From Microbacterium sp. Nx66 (GTDB taxonomy: Bacteria; Actinomycetota; Actinomycetes; Actinomycetales; Microbacteriaceae): a DNA stretch of 64,000 bases. The notes below the pieces were generated by a model, which was not told the DNA's origin, did no database searches, and saw only the letters and a list, made by a program, of their open reading frames with translations. The stretch spans positions 682,001-746,000 of the forward strand of contig NZ_LR880474.1 of the NCBI RefSeq assembly GCF_904066215.1, in the 5' to 3' direction. This document shows positions 31,492-40,858 of this stretch, one piece after another (within the stretch, counting starts at the first letter, position 1; each line of letters begins with the position of its first letter). The position numbers and the translations under genes were made by a program.

Positions 31492-32784
31492 ATGGGCGAT
31501 CTGCTCTGGAACATCGCCCTCGTCCTGCTCTTCGTGCTGATCGGTGGTGTCTTCGCTGCGACGGAGATGGCGCTGGTCACGCTCCGTGAGAGCCAGCTCA
31601 ACGCGATCGCCGCTCGTGGCCGTCGCGGGGCGAAGGTCGCCGCTTTGGCCCGCAACCCCAACACCTTCCTCTCGGCGGTGCAGATCGGCGTGACCGTGGC
31701 GGGCTTCGCGTCCGCCGCCTATGGGGCGACCTCGATCGCGCCGTCCGTCGCGCCGCTGCTGGAGAGCTGGGGCGTCGCACCTCCGCTCGCGATGACCCTC
31801 GCCACGATCGTGCTCACGCTGATCATCGCCTACCTGTCGCTCGTGCTCGGCGAGCTCGTGCCGAAGCGGCTCGCGATCCAGCGCAACGCGCAGTTCGCGT
31901 ATGCGGTGGCGCCGGCGCTGAACGGCTTCGCGACCGTCATGCGTCCGGTGATCTGGCTGCTGTCGGTCTCGACGAACGCCCTCGTCCGCGTGCTCGGCGG
32001 CGACCCGCACAAGACGAGCGACGAGCTCACCGATGAGGAGGTGCGCGATATCGTGGCGACCCACCAGGGCCTCCCCGACGACGAGCGCCGCATCCTCGAC
32101 GACGTGCTCTCGCTGCGTGGGCGCCAGGTGAGCGAGGTCATGCGCCCGCGACCGGAGGTCGTGGCGCTGGACGAGGCTGCCACGGTCGGGGCGGCGGTGG
32201 AGCAGGTGCGCGAGCTGCCCTACTCCCGGTACCCGGTGTCGCAGACGTCGATCGACGACATCACCGGCTTCGTGCACGTACGTGACCTCTTCGAGGCTGC
32301 GGCGGACGACCCGGAGCGCCCGCTGCAGGGGCTCGTCCGCGACATCCCCTACATCCCGTCCACGGCGGGCGTGCTGCCGACTCTGACCCGCATGCGGGCG
32401 GAGGGACACCACATCGCGGTCGTCGTGGACGAGTACGGTGGCACCGACGGTCTGGTCACGCTGGAGGACCTCGTGGAGGAGGTCGTCGGTGAGATCTTCG
32501 ACGAGTACGACGCCGAGGTGTTCCTCTCCGCCGACGACGGGCTGGACGGGCGCCTCAACCTGCAGGACTTCGAGGAGGCGACGGGGCTCGCGATGCCCCG
32601 TGGCTCCTCCGACACCATCGCCGGATTCGTCACGGAGCAGCTCGGACGGCTTGCCGTGGTCGGCGACACCGTCGAGGTCCCGGGTGCGACGATCCAGGTG
32701 GTCGAGATCGATCGCCGCCGCATCGCGCGGGTGCGGGTCTCGATGCAGACCGATCCGGCAGCGGGACGAGGCGCCGAGGACTGA
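31492..32784 (+). CDS. CNNM/CorC (hemolysin C) family transporter-like protein
   Basis: A 430-residue protein with an N-terminal CNNM/DUF21 membrane domain (about 1-180, GGVFAATEMALVTLRESQLNAI and GELVPKRLAI), two CBS domains (about 200-330, VMRPRPEVVALDE and VVDEYGGTDGLVTLEDLVEEVVGEI) and a C-terminal CorC_HlyC domain (about 345-425). Such proteins are linked to magnesium or cobalt efflux. It follows terC in the same direction, so the pair may both handle divalent metals. The hemolysin name is historical. Confidence 0.93.
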   Translation: MGDLLWNIALVLLFVLIGGVFAATEMALVTLRESQLNAIAARGRRGAKVAALARNPNTFLSAVQIGVTVAGFASAAYGATSIAPSVAPLLESWGVAPPLAMTLATIVLTLIIAYLSLVLGELVPKRLAIQRNAQFAYAVAPALNGFATVMRPVIWLLSVSTNALVRVLGGDPHKTSDELTDEEVRDIVATHQGLPDDERRILDDVLSLRGRQVSEVMRPRPEVVALDEAATVGAAVEQVRELPYSRYPVSQTSIDDITGFVHVRDLFEAAADDPERPLQGLVRDIPYIPSTAGVLPTLTRMRAEGHHIAVVVDEYGGTDGLVTLEDLVEEVVGEIFDEYDAEVFLSADDGLDGRLNLQDFEEATGLAMPRGSSDTIAGFVTEQLGRLAVVGDTVEVPGATIQVVEIDRRRIARVRVSMQTDPAAGRGAED

Positions 32785-32808
32785 TGCGCGACCGGGTGGC
32801 GGAGTGCG

Positions 32809-33711
32809 TCAGTCGCGCGCCCCGCTGCCCAGCTCGCGCAGTCCGTCGTGGAGGACCTCGGTGAGGAGCCGCGCGTAGCGGCCATCCGGATCGAGGTCGG
32901 GATCGAACACGGTGATGCTGGCTCCGATCGCCCGCGGGGCGAGGGCGCGCAGGAGAGCGGTGAGCTCCGCCGCGTCGAGACCGCCGGGGTCAGGGCTGTC
33001 GACAGCAGGCATCACCGACGGGTCCAGCACATCGACGTCGAGTTGCAGCCAGTAGCGGCCGCCCGCGGACGCCGCGGTCTCGGCGGCGACCGCATCCGCT
33101 CCTCGCGCCAGCACATCGGCCGCAGGTGTGACACGTGCGAGGAGACTGCGGACCTCCGCCTGCTCCTCGTCATCATCACGGTGCCCGATGTGGGCCGTGC
33201 CAGCGGGGGAGAAGTACGGCGCGAGCCCCTCGATGTCGGCGATGGCCGGCCAGTGCGCGCCGACGGCGGCCGCCAGCGCTTCGCCCGCCACGCTCGCGCA
33301 CTCGTCGCTGTTGCCCGGGTGGCGGAAGTCGGTGTGTCCGTCGATGTGCACCAGGCCGGCCCCGCCGCGGCGCTTCACCGCGATCCCGGCGGCGACGAGG
33401 ATGCCGCAGTCGCCGCCGATCACGAGCGGGGCGCGGCCCTCATCGAGGGCCTCGCCGATACGTGACGCCAGGCGGAGGGAGTGGTCGACGAAAGCGGCCT
33501 CGTTGCGCACCCGGTCGGCGGGCCGGGTCGCGTCGTCGTCCACGTAGCGCCCGGCCAGCACGATGCCGCCGTCAGTCGCTCCCCGGTCGGTGAAGCGCCG
33601 GAACAGCCCCGCTTCGCGGAACGCTTCCGGCGCCTTCGCGGAGCCGGGCACGCTGCCGGGCTCCGGTGGGCGCAGGCCGAGATTGCTGGGGGCCGACAGC
33701 AGTGTGATCAT
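32809..33711 (-). CDS. Ureohydrolase (arginase/agmatinase/formiminoglutamase) family protein
   Basis: A 300-residue manganese hydrolase-fold protein. Metal ligands appear in GGDCGI, VHIDGHTDF and QLDVDVLDPSVMPAVDSPDPGG. In the first motif GGDC replaces the usual GGDH, so one ligand histidine is changed to cysteine, which may alter metal binding or activity. The substrate (arginine, agmatine or other guanidino compound) cannot be assigned. ATG 33711 is preferred over a GTG five codons upstream. It stands alone. Confidence 0.85.
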   Translation of the reverse strand: MITLLSAPSNLGLRPPEPGSVPGSAKAPEAFREAGLFRRFTDRGATDGGIVLAGRYVDDDATRPADRVRNEAAFVDHSLRLASRIGEALDEGRAPLVIGGDCGILVAAGIAVKRRGGAGLVHIDGHTDFRHPGNSDECASVAGEALAAAVGAHWPAIADIEGLAPYFSPAGTAHIGHRDDDEEQAEVRSLLARVTPAADVLARGADAVAAETAASAGGRYWLQLDVDVLDPSVMPAVDSPDPGGLDAAELTALLRALAPRAIGASITVFDPDLDPDGRYARLLTEVLHDGLRELGSGARD

Positions 33712-33748
33712 GCGCTCATCCTGCACCGGGCGTCCGACATCTCGACGC

Positions 33749-34288
33749 TCAGCGGATGGCGTAGACGGCGCTGCCGACGATCACCGCGATGACGGTCGTC
33801 CAGCCGATGATCGCGACGGCCTGCCACACGAGGATGCGCCCCTTGCCGATGCCGGACGCGGCCAACATGGTGGCGGTGAAGTGGGTCGGCAGCAGCAGCG
33901 GTCCCAGCAGGCTCACCCCGGGGACGCCGTAGCGCTCGAAAGCGCGCTGGAACTTCTCGCGGCGGGCGGACCCGCGTCCGGTCTCCGCCGGGACGCCGTC
34001 GGCCTCCAGGCTCGTGCCGCCCACCGTCACCGGCTGCTTCGCCCGCGAGCGGTCCACGATGGCCCGGCGGGCGCCCGCGCTGGCGAGCACCAGGATCGCG
34101 ACGCAGAGGAAGTTGCCGACCATCGCGGCGATGGCGGCGACCACGGGCGGGATGCCTCCGAGGATGCCGATGCTCGCGGCGCCCTCGCCCTCGACGAAGG
34201 GGACCGCCCCGGCGAGGGCGACGATGAGCGGCTGGACGAGGTCGGGGACCTGGGCGACGAGGTTCTGGAAGGTCTCGATGAGGTTCAT
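33749..34288 (-). CDS. Small multidrug export family-like membrane protein
   Basis: A 179-residue protein with about four helices and a central charged loop. The N-terminal ALAGAVPFVEGEGAASIGILGG and the later GVSLLGPLLLPTHFTATMLAASG match the pattern of the small multi-drug export (PF06695-type) family, in which paired re-entrant glycine-rich motifs with an acidic residue are seen. The transport substrate is unknown. ATG 34288 follows a CGGAG ribosome site. Confidence 0.7.
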   Translation of the reverse strand: MNLIETFQNLVAQVPDLVQPLIVALAGAVPFVEGEGAASIGILGGIPPVVAAIAAMVGNFLCVAILVLASAGARRAIVDRSRAKQPVTVGGTSLEADGVPAETGRGSARREKFQRAFERYGVPGVSLLGPLLLPTHFTATMLAASGIGKGRILVWQAVAIIGWTTVIAVIVGSAVYAIR

Positions 34289-34444
34289 GGGGGAAGCTCC
34301 GGGTGTCGGTGCGGACGGTCTCTCCGTCGCGATGACCCCAGTCCAGTCGAAGCGGCCCCGGCGCGGCAGTGCCGCCGCGTCACCGCTCTCCATGCGGTTC
34401 GCACCGGATCCCGTGACATGTGTCACGCCTCTATCGTGGGGAGC

Positions 34445-35638
34445 GTGAGCAGTCCTTCCCCCGCCCTCTCCGATCCCGGCCCCGGTGCCCGCCAGCTCGC
34501 GCGGGGAATCACCGCCACCTGGTGGTACACGGTGGGTGGGGTGATCTTCATCGAGCTCATGCTGGTGGCGGCCTGGCTCGGCATCGCCGTGGCGCTGGAT
34601 CGCTCGGGCGTCGCGCTGCTCGTCGTGGGAGCCGGGGGCGTGCTCTGGGCGGCGTCGACCGTCCTGCTGCTGGTCGACTACCGCCATCGCGTCGAATCCG
34701 GCCCCGGGGTGGGCTGGGCTCGCCTGGCCGTGCCGACCCTCGTCGCCCTGATCTACGGCGGCGCGGCGGGGGCTCTCGTCGGCAGTTGGCAGCTCGCCGC
34801 GATGCCGGTGGTGCAGGTCTTCGTGCTGGTGAGCTGGCCCCGCGGGATCCGGGTGCGGGTGGCCGTGGCGGCGACGGTCGTGCTCGTCGCTCTCGCGCTG
34901 CTCGACTCGACCACGACCTTCGGCTCCGGCGTCCCGGTGTGGGTGCCGGTGCTCTACGGAGTCATGCTCCCCGGGATGACCGTGAGCTCGCTGTGGTGGT
35001 GGGACGTGCTCATGGCCCTCGATCGGGCGCGGGCCTCGGAGGCGCGACTGGCGGCGACGCAGGAGCGCCTGCGCGTGGCGACCGACGTGCACGACCTCCA
35101 GGGGCATCATCTTCAGGTGATCGCCCTGCAGCTCGAACTGGCGGAGCGTCTGCTGCCCACCGATCCGCAGGCGGGGATGGAGCAGCTCCGTGCGGCCCGG
35201 GCGAGCGTGGACGACGCGCGGCAGGGCACCAGAGACCTCGCCACGCGGTTCCGCTCGGTACCGCTCGGCGATGAGCTGGCGAACGCCAGGGACCTGCTCA
35301 CGGCCGCTGGGCTCATCGTGGATGCGCGGATCCACCCGGATGCGGACGCGGCGCCCGCGGCCGACCTCGGCCCCGTGATCCGGGAGACGACCACGAACGT
35401 CCTGCGGCACGGAGGCGGTGGTCACGCGCGCCTGATCCTCGAACGGACGAGGGATGCCTGGCGGTACGAGGTCGCCAACGACGCTGACCCCGCGTCCGAG
35501 GACGGGGCGGGCGGCTCCGGGCTCGACGGTGTCCGCCGGCGGATCGGCGAGGCGGGCGGCACGTACGAGCAGCGGAGGGACGCCGACGAGTTCGTCGTGA
35601 CGGTCACCGTGCCAGCGCAGGCGGAGATCGTCCGATGA
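34445..35638 (+). CDS. Two-component sensor histidine kinase (NarL partner type)
   Basis: A 397-residue kinase starting at GTG 34445. About six membrane helices (residues 25-190) form the input domain. The HisKA_3 dimerisation region has the phosphorylated histidine in ATDVHDLQGHHLQVIALQLELAERL, and the ATPase domain has VIRETTTNVLRHG (N box) and GGSGLDGVRRRIGEAGG (G box). The stimulus is unknown, but this group often senses membrane stress. The stop overlaps the response regulator start by four bases. Confidence 0.92.
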   Translation: MSSPSPALSDPGPGARQLARGITATWWYTVGGVIFIELMLVAAWLGIAVALDRSGVALLVVGAGGVLWAASTVLLLVDYRHRVESGPGVGWARLAVPTLVALIYGGAAGALVGSWQLAAMPVVQVFVLVSWPRGIRVRVAVAATVVLVALALLDSTTTFGSGVPVWVPVLYGVMLPGMTVSSLWWWDVLMALDRARASEARLAATQERLRVATDVHDLQGHHLQVIALQLELAERLLPTDPQAGMEQLRAARASVDDARQGTRDLATRFRSVPLGDELANARDLLTAAGLIVDARIHPDADAAPAADLGPVIRETTTNVLRHGGGGHARLILERTRDAWRYEVANDADPASEDGAGGSGLDGVRRRIGEAGGTYEQRRDADEFVVTVTVPAQAEIVR

Positions 35639-36237
35639 TCCGGGTGCTGCTCGCCGACGACGAGGGGATGATCCGCTCCGCGCTCGCCGCTCTGCTGCGC
35701 CTCGAGGATGACATCGACGTCGTCGCGGAGTGCGCGGACGGCGAGGAGGCCGTCGCCGCCGCCACCCGGCTCGAACCTGACGTGTGCCTGCTCGATCTGG
35801 AGATGCCGGGGCTCGACGGCGTGCAGGTCGCCGAGAGACTCAACCGCACGATCCCCACCCGCTGCATCGTCGTCACCCGGCACGCGCGTCCAGGGGTGCT
35901 CCGGCGGGCGCTCGCCTCCGGCGTCTCGGGTTTCGTGCCCAAGTCGCGGGGCGCGGACGAGCTCGCCGCGATCATCCGCCGCGTCGCGGCCGGCGCCCGG
36001 TACGTCGATCCGGAGATCGCCGCGGATGCGCTGAGCGACGAGCGCTCGCCGCTCACGGACCGCGAACTGGACGTGCTCCGCGCCGGGCGCCGAGGGGAGA
36101 CCACGGGACAGATCGCGCGGGCGCTGGCGCTGGCGCCGGGGACGGTGCGCAACCACATCTCCGTCATCCTCGGGAAGCTCTCGGTGAGCACCCGTCAGCA
36201 GGCCGTGCTCGTCGCCGAGGAGCGCGGCTGGATCTGA
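35635..36237 (+). CDS. NarL/LuxR family response regulator
   Basis: A 200-residue regulator. The receiver domain (1-120) has acidic DDE at residues 7-9, the phosphoacceptor aspartate in CLLDLEMPG and the lysine in FVPKSRG. The C-terminal LuxR-type HTH (about 135-200) has LTDRELDVLRAGRRGETTGQ and VRNHISVILGKLSVSTR. The ATGA overlap pairs it with the kinase just upstream. Target genes are not evident; the closest similarity is to DesR-like regulators. Confidence 0.93.
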   Translation: MIRVLLADDEGMIRSALAALLRLEDDIDVVAECADGEEAVAAATRLEPDVCLLDLEMPGLDGVQVAERLNRTIPTRCIVVTRHARPGVLRRALASGVSGFVPKSRGADELAAIIRRVAAGARYVDPEIAADALSDERSPLTDRELDVLRAGRRGETTGQIARALALAPGTVRNHISVILGKLSVSTRQQAVLVAEERGWI

Positions 36238-36312
36238 CCGTCGTCACGCGTCCGTTTCGGTGGCCACGGCCTGCGAGAATGGAGGCGCCGAGTCCCGAGC
36301 CGAGGAGCACAC

Positions 36313-37716
36313 GTGCCGTTCATCTCCACCCGCGGCGGCATGCAGCCGCAGTCGTTCAGCGAGACGCTGCTGGAGGGCCTGGCGCCCGACGGCGGTCTGG
36401 CCGTTCCCGATGTCATGCCGGAGGTCGACGGCGAGACGCTCGAGCGCTGGCGGGCGCTGACCTATCCGCAGCTCGCGACCGAGGTCCTCGGCCTCTTCGC
36501 GACCGACATCCCGCGAGAGGACCTCGCGCGGATGACGGCGGCGGCGTACGCGGACTTCCCGGACGGCGTGGTCCCGCTTCGTCGCGTGGACGACGACCTC
36601 ACGCTGGTCGGCCTCTCCGAAGGCCCGACGCTGGCGTTCAAGGACATGGCCATGCAGTTCCTCGGGCAGGTGCTGGAGTACACGCTCGAGCGCCAGGGCG
36701 CAGTCCTCAACATCCTCGGCGCGACCTCGGGCGACACCGGCTCGGCTGCGGAGCACGCGCTGCGCGGCAAGGAGCGCGTCGCGGTGTTCATGCTCTCGCC
36801 GCAGGGCCGGATGAGCGCGTTCCAGCGGGCGCAGATGTTCTCGCTCGACGACGCGAACGTGCACAACATCGCGGTGGAGGGCGTCTTCGACGACTGCCAG
36901 AACCTCGTGAAGAAGCTCGCCGGCGACCTCGACTTCAAGCGCGCCCAGCACCTGGGGGCCGTGAACTCGATCAACCTCGCCCGCATCACCGCGCAGACCG
37001 TCTACTACTTCTGGGCATGGCTGCGCGCGACCGACGCCGGCGGCTGGACCGAGGTGTCGTTCACCGTCCCCTCGGGGAACTTCGGCAACATCCTCTCCGG
37101 GTTCTTCGCGAAGCAGATGGGACTGCCGATCCGGCGGCTCGTCCTGGCCGCGAACGAGAACAACGTGCTCGACGAGTTCTTCCGCACGGGGGTGTACCGC
37201 CCGCGTAGCGCCGCGCAGACACTGGCGACCTCGAGCCCGTCGATGGACATCTCGAAGGCGTCGAACCTCGAGCGGTTCATCTTCGAGCTCGTGGACCGCG
37301 ACCCCGCGCGCGTCGTCGGCGCCTGGGACGACCTGGAGGCGCAGGGCTTCTTCGACTTCTCGGCCGAGCAGGCGCGCTTCACCGAGGAGTTCGGCATCGT
37401 GAGCGGCACCTCGACGCACGAGGACCGGCTCGCGACGATCCGGGACGTCTACGAGACCTCCGGCGAGGTGATCGACCCGCACACCGCCGACGGGGTGAAG
37501 GTCGCGCGGGAGTATGTGGAGCCCGGAGTGCCGATGCTCGTGCTGGAGACGGCCAAGCCGGAGAAGTTCGCCGAGACCATCCACGAGGCCATCGGGGTCG
37601 AGCTGGCGTACGCCCCCGAGCTCCGCGCCATGCTCGACGCCGCTCAGCACGTGACCGAGATGCCCGACGACGAGGACTCTCTCCGCGCCTTCATCGAGGC
37701 GAACGCTCTGCACTGA
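36313..37716 (+). CDS. thrC: Threonine synthase
   Basis: A 467-residue PLP enzyme converting O-phospho-L-homoserine to threonine. GTG 36313 follows GAGGAG. The N-terminal FISTRGGMQPQSFSETLLEGLAPDGGLAVP is the family start of the class with length about 460-480. The PLP lysine is in PTLAFKDMAMQFLG, and the phosphate-binding loop is GATSGDTGSAAEHAL. No other threonine-pathway genes are adjacent. A family F palindrome follows the stop. Confidence 0.96.
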   Translation: MPFISTRGGMQPQSFSETLLEGLAPDGGLAVPDVMPEVDGETLERWRALTYPQLATEVLGLFATDIPREDLARMTAAAYADFPDGVVPLRRVDDDLTLVGLSEGPTLAFKDMAMQFLGQVLEYTLERQGAVLNILGATSGDTGSAAEHALRGKERVAVFMLSPQGRMSAFQRAQMFSLDDANVHNIAVEGVFDDCQNLVKKLAGDLDFKRAQHLGAVNSINLARITAQTVYYFWAWLRATDAGGWTEVSFTVPSGNFGNILSGFFAKQMGLPIRRLVLAANENNVLDEFFRTGVYRPRSAAQTLATSSPSMDISKASNLERFIFELVDRDPARVVGAWDDLEAQGFFDFSAEQARFTEEFGIVSGTSTHEDRLATIRDVYETSGEVIDPHTADGVKVAREYVEPGVPMLVLETAKPEKFAETIHEAIGVELAYAPELRAMLDAAQHVTEMPDDEDSLRAFIEANALH

Positions 37717-37721
37717 TCCGC

Positions 37722-37799
37722 AAGACCCCGCTTTCGCGCCGAAACCCCCTGTCCCCGACGCCGGAGACAGGGGGTTTCGACGTGAAGCCGGGGTCTCGG
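37722..37799. repeat. Nested palindrome, family F copy 2
   Basis: The inner stem CGAAACCCCCTGTC (37740-37753) / 37766-37779 is perfect over 14 bp with a 12-nt loop. Outer arms AGACCCCGCTTTCGCG (37723-37738) and CGTGAAGCCGGGGTCT (37781-37796) pair at most positions. The order and words match the copy at 10111-10190. It lies directly after thrC. Confidence 0.75.
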
Positions 37800-37925
37800 C
37801 GAAAAGAGGAGGGGGTGGGCAGTATGCACAGGAGGAAGGGAGATCAGGGCGGAGTGCACATGTCGGGAAGGTGGCGGCGTGAGTACCGTGGCGGACAACC
37901 CGTTCCCTCCTCCCGAAGGACTCCC

Positions 37926-39266
37926 ATGGCACGCACGGCGCACGCAGACGACTTCGCGCTCTCCCGAGTGACTCCCGAGGCCCGCAAACCCTGGTTCGGA
38001 ATCGCCGTTCAGCGATTCGGGCAGGTCTCGGCCCTCTCGCAGTTCCTCCTCGGCGCGACCCTCGGTTACAGCATGACCTTCGGCGAGGCCGTCCTCGCCT
38101 TCCTCTTCGGCTCGCTCATCCTCGAAGTGATCATGTGCGTCGTCGGCTTCATCGGCCAGCGCGAGGGTTTGAACACGGCGCTCCTCGCCCGCTGGACCGG
38201 CTTCGGCGAGATCGGCGCCTCGCTCGTCGGCCTCGCGATCGGCATCAGCCTCATCGGCTGGTTCGGCATCCAGTCCGCGATCTCCGCGCAGTCGCTCGAC
38301 GCGCTGATGCCCGGCGCGCTGCCCGTCTGGGCCTGGAGCCTCATCTTCGGCCTCGCCGTCACCGCGATCGTCGCCTTCGGCTTCGTCGGCATGCAGTGGC
38401 TCGCCAACATCACGGTGCCGCTGTTCCTCATCCTCGTGGGCTGGTCCGTCATCTCCGAGCTCACCCGCCACGACATCGGCGAACTGCTCACCGGCCCGGC
38501 GCCCGGCCCGACCATGAGCGTCTGGGCGGGAACCGGCATCGTCGCCGGGGGCCTCATCGTCGGCGCCATCATCACCGGCGACATGACCCGGTTCAACCGC
38601 TCGCGGGCCGACGTCGTCAAGCAGACGGTGCTCGGCGTCTCCCTCGGCGAATTCGTGATCGGACTCGCGGGCGTCCTCCTCGCCCACGCGGCGGCGACCG
38701 GCGACATCGTCGCGATCGTGACCTCGTCCGTCGGCTTCATCGGTCTGTTCATCGTCCTCACCGGCACGCTGAAGATCAACGACTGGAACCTGTACTCCTC
38801 CACTCTCGGCCTGGTGAACTTCATCTCCACCGCCTTCGGCAAGAACCTCCACCGTGTCACCACCACGATCGTCCTCGGAGTGGTCGGCTCGGTGCTGGCC
38901 GCCGTCGGCATCCTCGGTCAGTTCACCGAGTTCCTCGTCGTGCTCAGCGTCGCGTTCCCGCCGATCGCCGGGATCATGGTCGCCGAGTACTACGTGGTGC
39001 GCCGCTGGCGTCCCGAGCTCGACGCGACCCGTGCCGCGGGGACCCTGCCCGCCACCGCCCCGAGGATCGTCCCGGCCACGATCGTCGTCTGGCTGGTCTC
39101 CTCGCTGGTCGGCTACTTCGTGACCTGGGGCATCCCGTCGCTGCTCAGCCTCTTCCTGTCGATGGTGCTCTACACCGTCGCCGGCAAGCTCGGCTGGGTG
39201 CGCGGCGTCGGCGTCGCGACCACCCGGCAGGCGAGCCCCGTCGACAGCGCCCCCGCCGCGGTCTGA
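37926..39266 (+). CDS. NCS1 family permease, cytosine permease CodB-like
   Basis: A 446-residue transporter with about 12 helices, starting at ATG 37926. The segment ALSQFLLGATLGYSMTFGEA and later GDMTRFNRSRADVVKQTVLG and LGLVNFISTAFGKN place it with CodB-like members of the nucleobase:cation symporter-1 family, which import cytosine, hydantoins, allantoin or related N-heterocycles. It heads the operon with HyuA-like and DUF917 genes, so it probably imports their substrate rather than cytosine. Confidence 0.88.
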   Translation: MARTAHADDFALSRVTPEARKPWFGIAVQRFGQVSALSQFLLGATLGYSMTFGEAVLAFLFGSLILEVIMCVVGFIGQREGLNTALLARWTGFGEIGASLVGLAIGISLIGWFGIQSAISAQSLDALMPGALPVWAWSLIFGLAVTAIVAFGFVGMQWLANITVPLFLILVGWSVISELTRHDIGELLTGPAPGPTMSVWAGTGIVAGGLIVGAIITGDMTRFNRSRADVVKQTVLGVSLGEFVIGLAGVLLAHAAATGDIVAIVTSSVGFIGLFIVLTGTLKINDWNLYSSTLGLVNFISTAFGKNLHRVTTTIVLGVVGSVLAAVGILGQFTEFLVVLSVAFPPIAGIMVAEYYVVRRWRPELDATRAAGTLPATAPRIVPATIVVWLVSSLVGYFVTWGIPSLLSLFLSMVLYTVAGKLGWVRGVGVATTRQASPVDSAPAAV

Positions 39267-39309
39267 GCAGACGCGCCGGAAAAGAACCACCTCCACGAAA
39301 GCGAGCACC

Positions 39310-40857
39310 ATGCACATCGGCATCGACGTCGGCGGCACCAACACCGACGCCGTCCTCATGGACGGCACCCGCACCCTGGCCGGGGTGAAGCACTCCACGA
39401 CCCCGGACGTGACGAGCGGGATCGTCCAGGCCATCGAAGACCTCCGTGCGGGGCACTCCTTCGAGGGGGCCGACATCGACGCGGTGATGATCGGCACGAC
39501 GCACTTCATCAATGCGCTCGTGCAGGCGAGCCGACTCGCTCCGGTCGCGGCCCTTCGACTCGGCCTGCCCGCGACGCGGGCCCTGCCGCCGCTGATCGAC
39601 TGGCCGGAGGTTCTCGTCGCGGCCACCCGGGCGCGCAGCTACCTGGCGCACGGCGGCTACGAGTTCGACGGCCGTCCGATCTCGCCGCTCGACCCCGATG
39701 AGATCCGCGCGCACGCCGAGGACATGAAGGCGCACGGCATCCGGTCCGTCGCCATCTCGTCGGTGTTCAGCCCGGTCAACCACGACCTCGAAGTGCAGGC
39801 GGCCGAGATCGTCGCCTCGGTGCTGGGGGAGGACGCCGCCATCTCGTTGTCGCACGAGATCGGCCGCATCGGTCTGCTGGAGCGCGAGAACGCGACGATC
39901 ATCAACGCCGCCCTCCGGGAGCTCGCGTCGGAGATCGTCGACGGGCTCACCTCGGCGGTCCGCGCGCAGGGCATCGAGGCGCCGATCTTCCTCAGCCAGA
40001 ACGACGGCACGCTGATGGACGAGGACTACGTGCGCCGGTACCCGGTCGCCACGTTCGCGTCCGGACCGACGAACTCGATGCGTGGAGCCGCGGCCACGAG
40101 CGGACTCGTCGACTGCGCCGTCATCGACGTGGGCGGCACCACCGCCGACATCGGCCTGCTCATCAACGGCTTCCCGCGGGAGACGGCGAACGAGGTGAAG
40201 GTCGCCGGCATCCGCACGAACTTCCGGATGCCGGACGTGCTCTCCCTCGGCATCGGTGGCGGCAGCATCGTCGACGAGGAGACCGCCGAAGTCGGCCCGG
40301 CCTCGGTCGGCTACACGCTGACGACGGAGGCGCTGGTCTTCGGCGGCTCGACCCTCACGGCCACCGACATCGCGGTCGCCGCCGGTCGCGCGCTGGTGGG
40401 GGACCCCGCCAAGGTCGCGCACCTGGACCCCGCTTTCGTGGAGCGGGTGCTCGCCCGGATCGCGGAGCGGGTGGCGGAGGCGGTGGACCGCATGCGCACG
40501 TCGCCCGAGCCCATCGCGGTCGTGGCGGTCGGTGGCGGGTCCATCCTGCTGCCCGACGAGCTGCCCCTGTTCGGCACCGTGCATCGGCCGGAGAACTATG
40601 CGGTCGCCAACGCCATCGGCGCCTCGATCGCGCAGGTGGGTGGCGAGATCGACAAGGTCTACGCGATCGAGCCCGGCCGTCGCGATGAGACCATCGCCGA
40701 GGTGCGCGCGGAGGCCGTCGACAAGGCCATCGCGGCCGGTGCCAAGCCCGCGACCGTGACGATCATCGACTTCGACGAGGTCCCCATCCCGTATCTTCCC
40801 GGCAACGCCACGCGCATCCGCGTGAAGGCGGTCGGCGACCTCGACATGGGGGCCTGA
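39310..40857 (+). CDS. HyuA-like hydantoinase/oxoprolinase ATPase, short form
   Basis: A 515-residue protein of the hydantoinase A / 5-oxoprolinase alpha family, with an actin-like ATPase fold. Phosphate loops are GIDVGGTNTDAVLMDG at the N-terminus and VIDVGGTTADIGLL near residue 275; the adenosine loop includes VAVGGGSILLPDELP. It is shorter than the roughly 680-700-residue HyuA that pairs with HyuB, and no HyuB gene is present. It is followed directly by DUF917 genes, a recurring partner of short HyuA proteins. It likely activates a lactam- or hydantoin-type ring with ATP. Confidence 0.88.
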   Translation: MHIGIDVGGTNTDAVLMDGTRTLAGVKHSTTPDVTSGIVQAIEDLRAGHSFEGADIDAVMIGTTHFINALVQASRLAPVAALRLGLPATRALPPLIDWPEVLVAATRARSYLAHGGYEFDGRPISPLDPDEIRAHAEDMKAHGIRSVAISSVFSPVNHDLEVQAAEIVASVLGEDAAISLSHEIGRIGLLERENATIINAALRELASEIVDGLTSAVRAQGIEAPIFLSQNDGTLMDEDYVRRYPVATFASGPTNSMRGAAATSGLVDCAVIDVGGTTADIGLLINGFPRETANEVKVAGIRTNFRMPDVLSLGIGGGSIVDEETAEVGPASVGYTLTTEALVFGGSTLTATDIAVAAGRALVGDPAKVAHLDPAFVERVLARIAERVAEAVDRMRTSPEPIAVVAVGGGSILLPDELPLFGTVHRPENYAVANAIGASIAQVGGEIDKVYAIEPGRRDETIAEVRAEAVDKAIAAGAKPATVTIIDFDEVPIPYLPGNATRIRVKAVGDLDMGA

Positions 40858-40858
40858 C

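Noticed and set aside
37644..39626. A 660-codon open frame on the minus strand
   Set aside because: Antisense to the CodB-like permease and the start of hyuA; rich in D/E/G/R as expected of a mirror frame.
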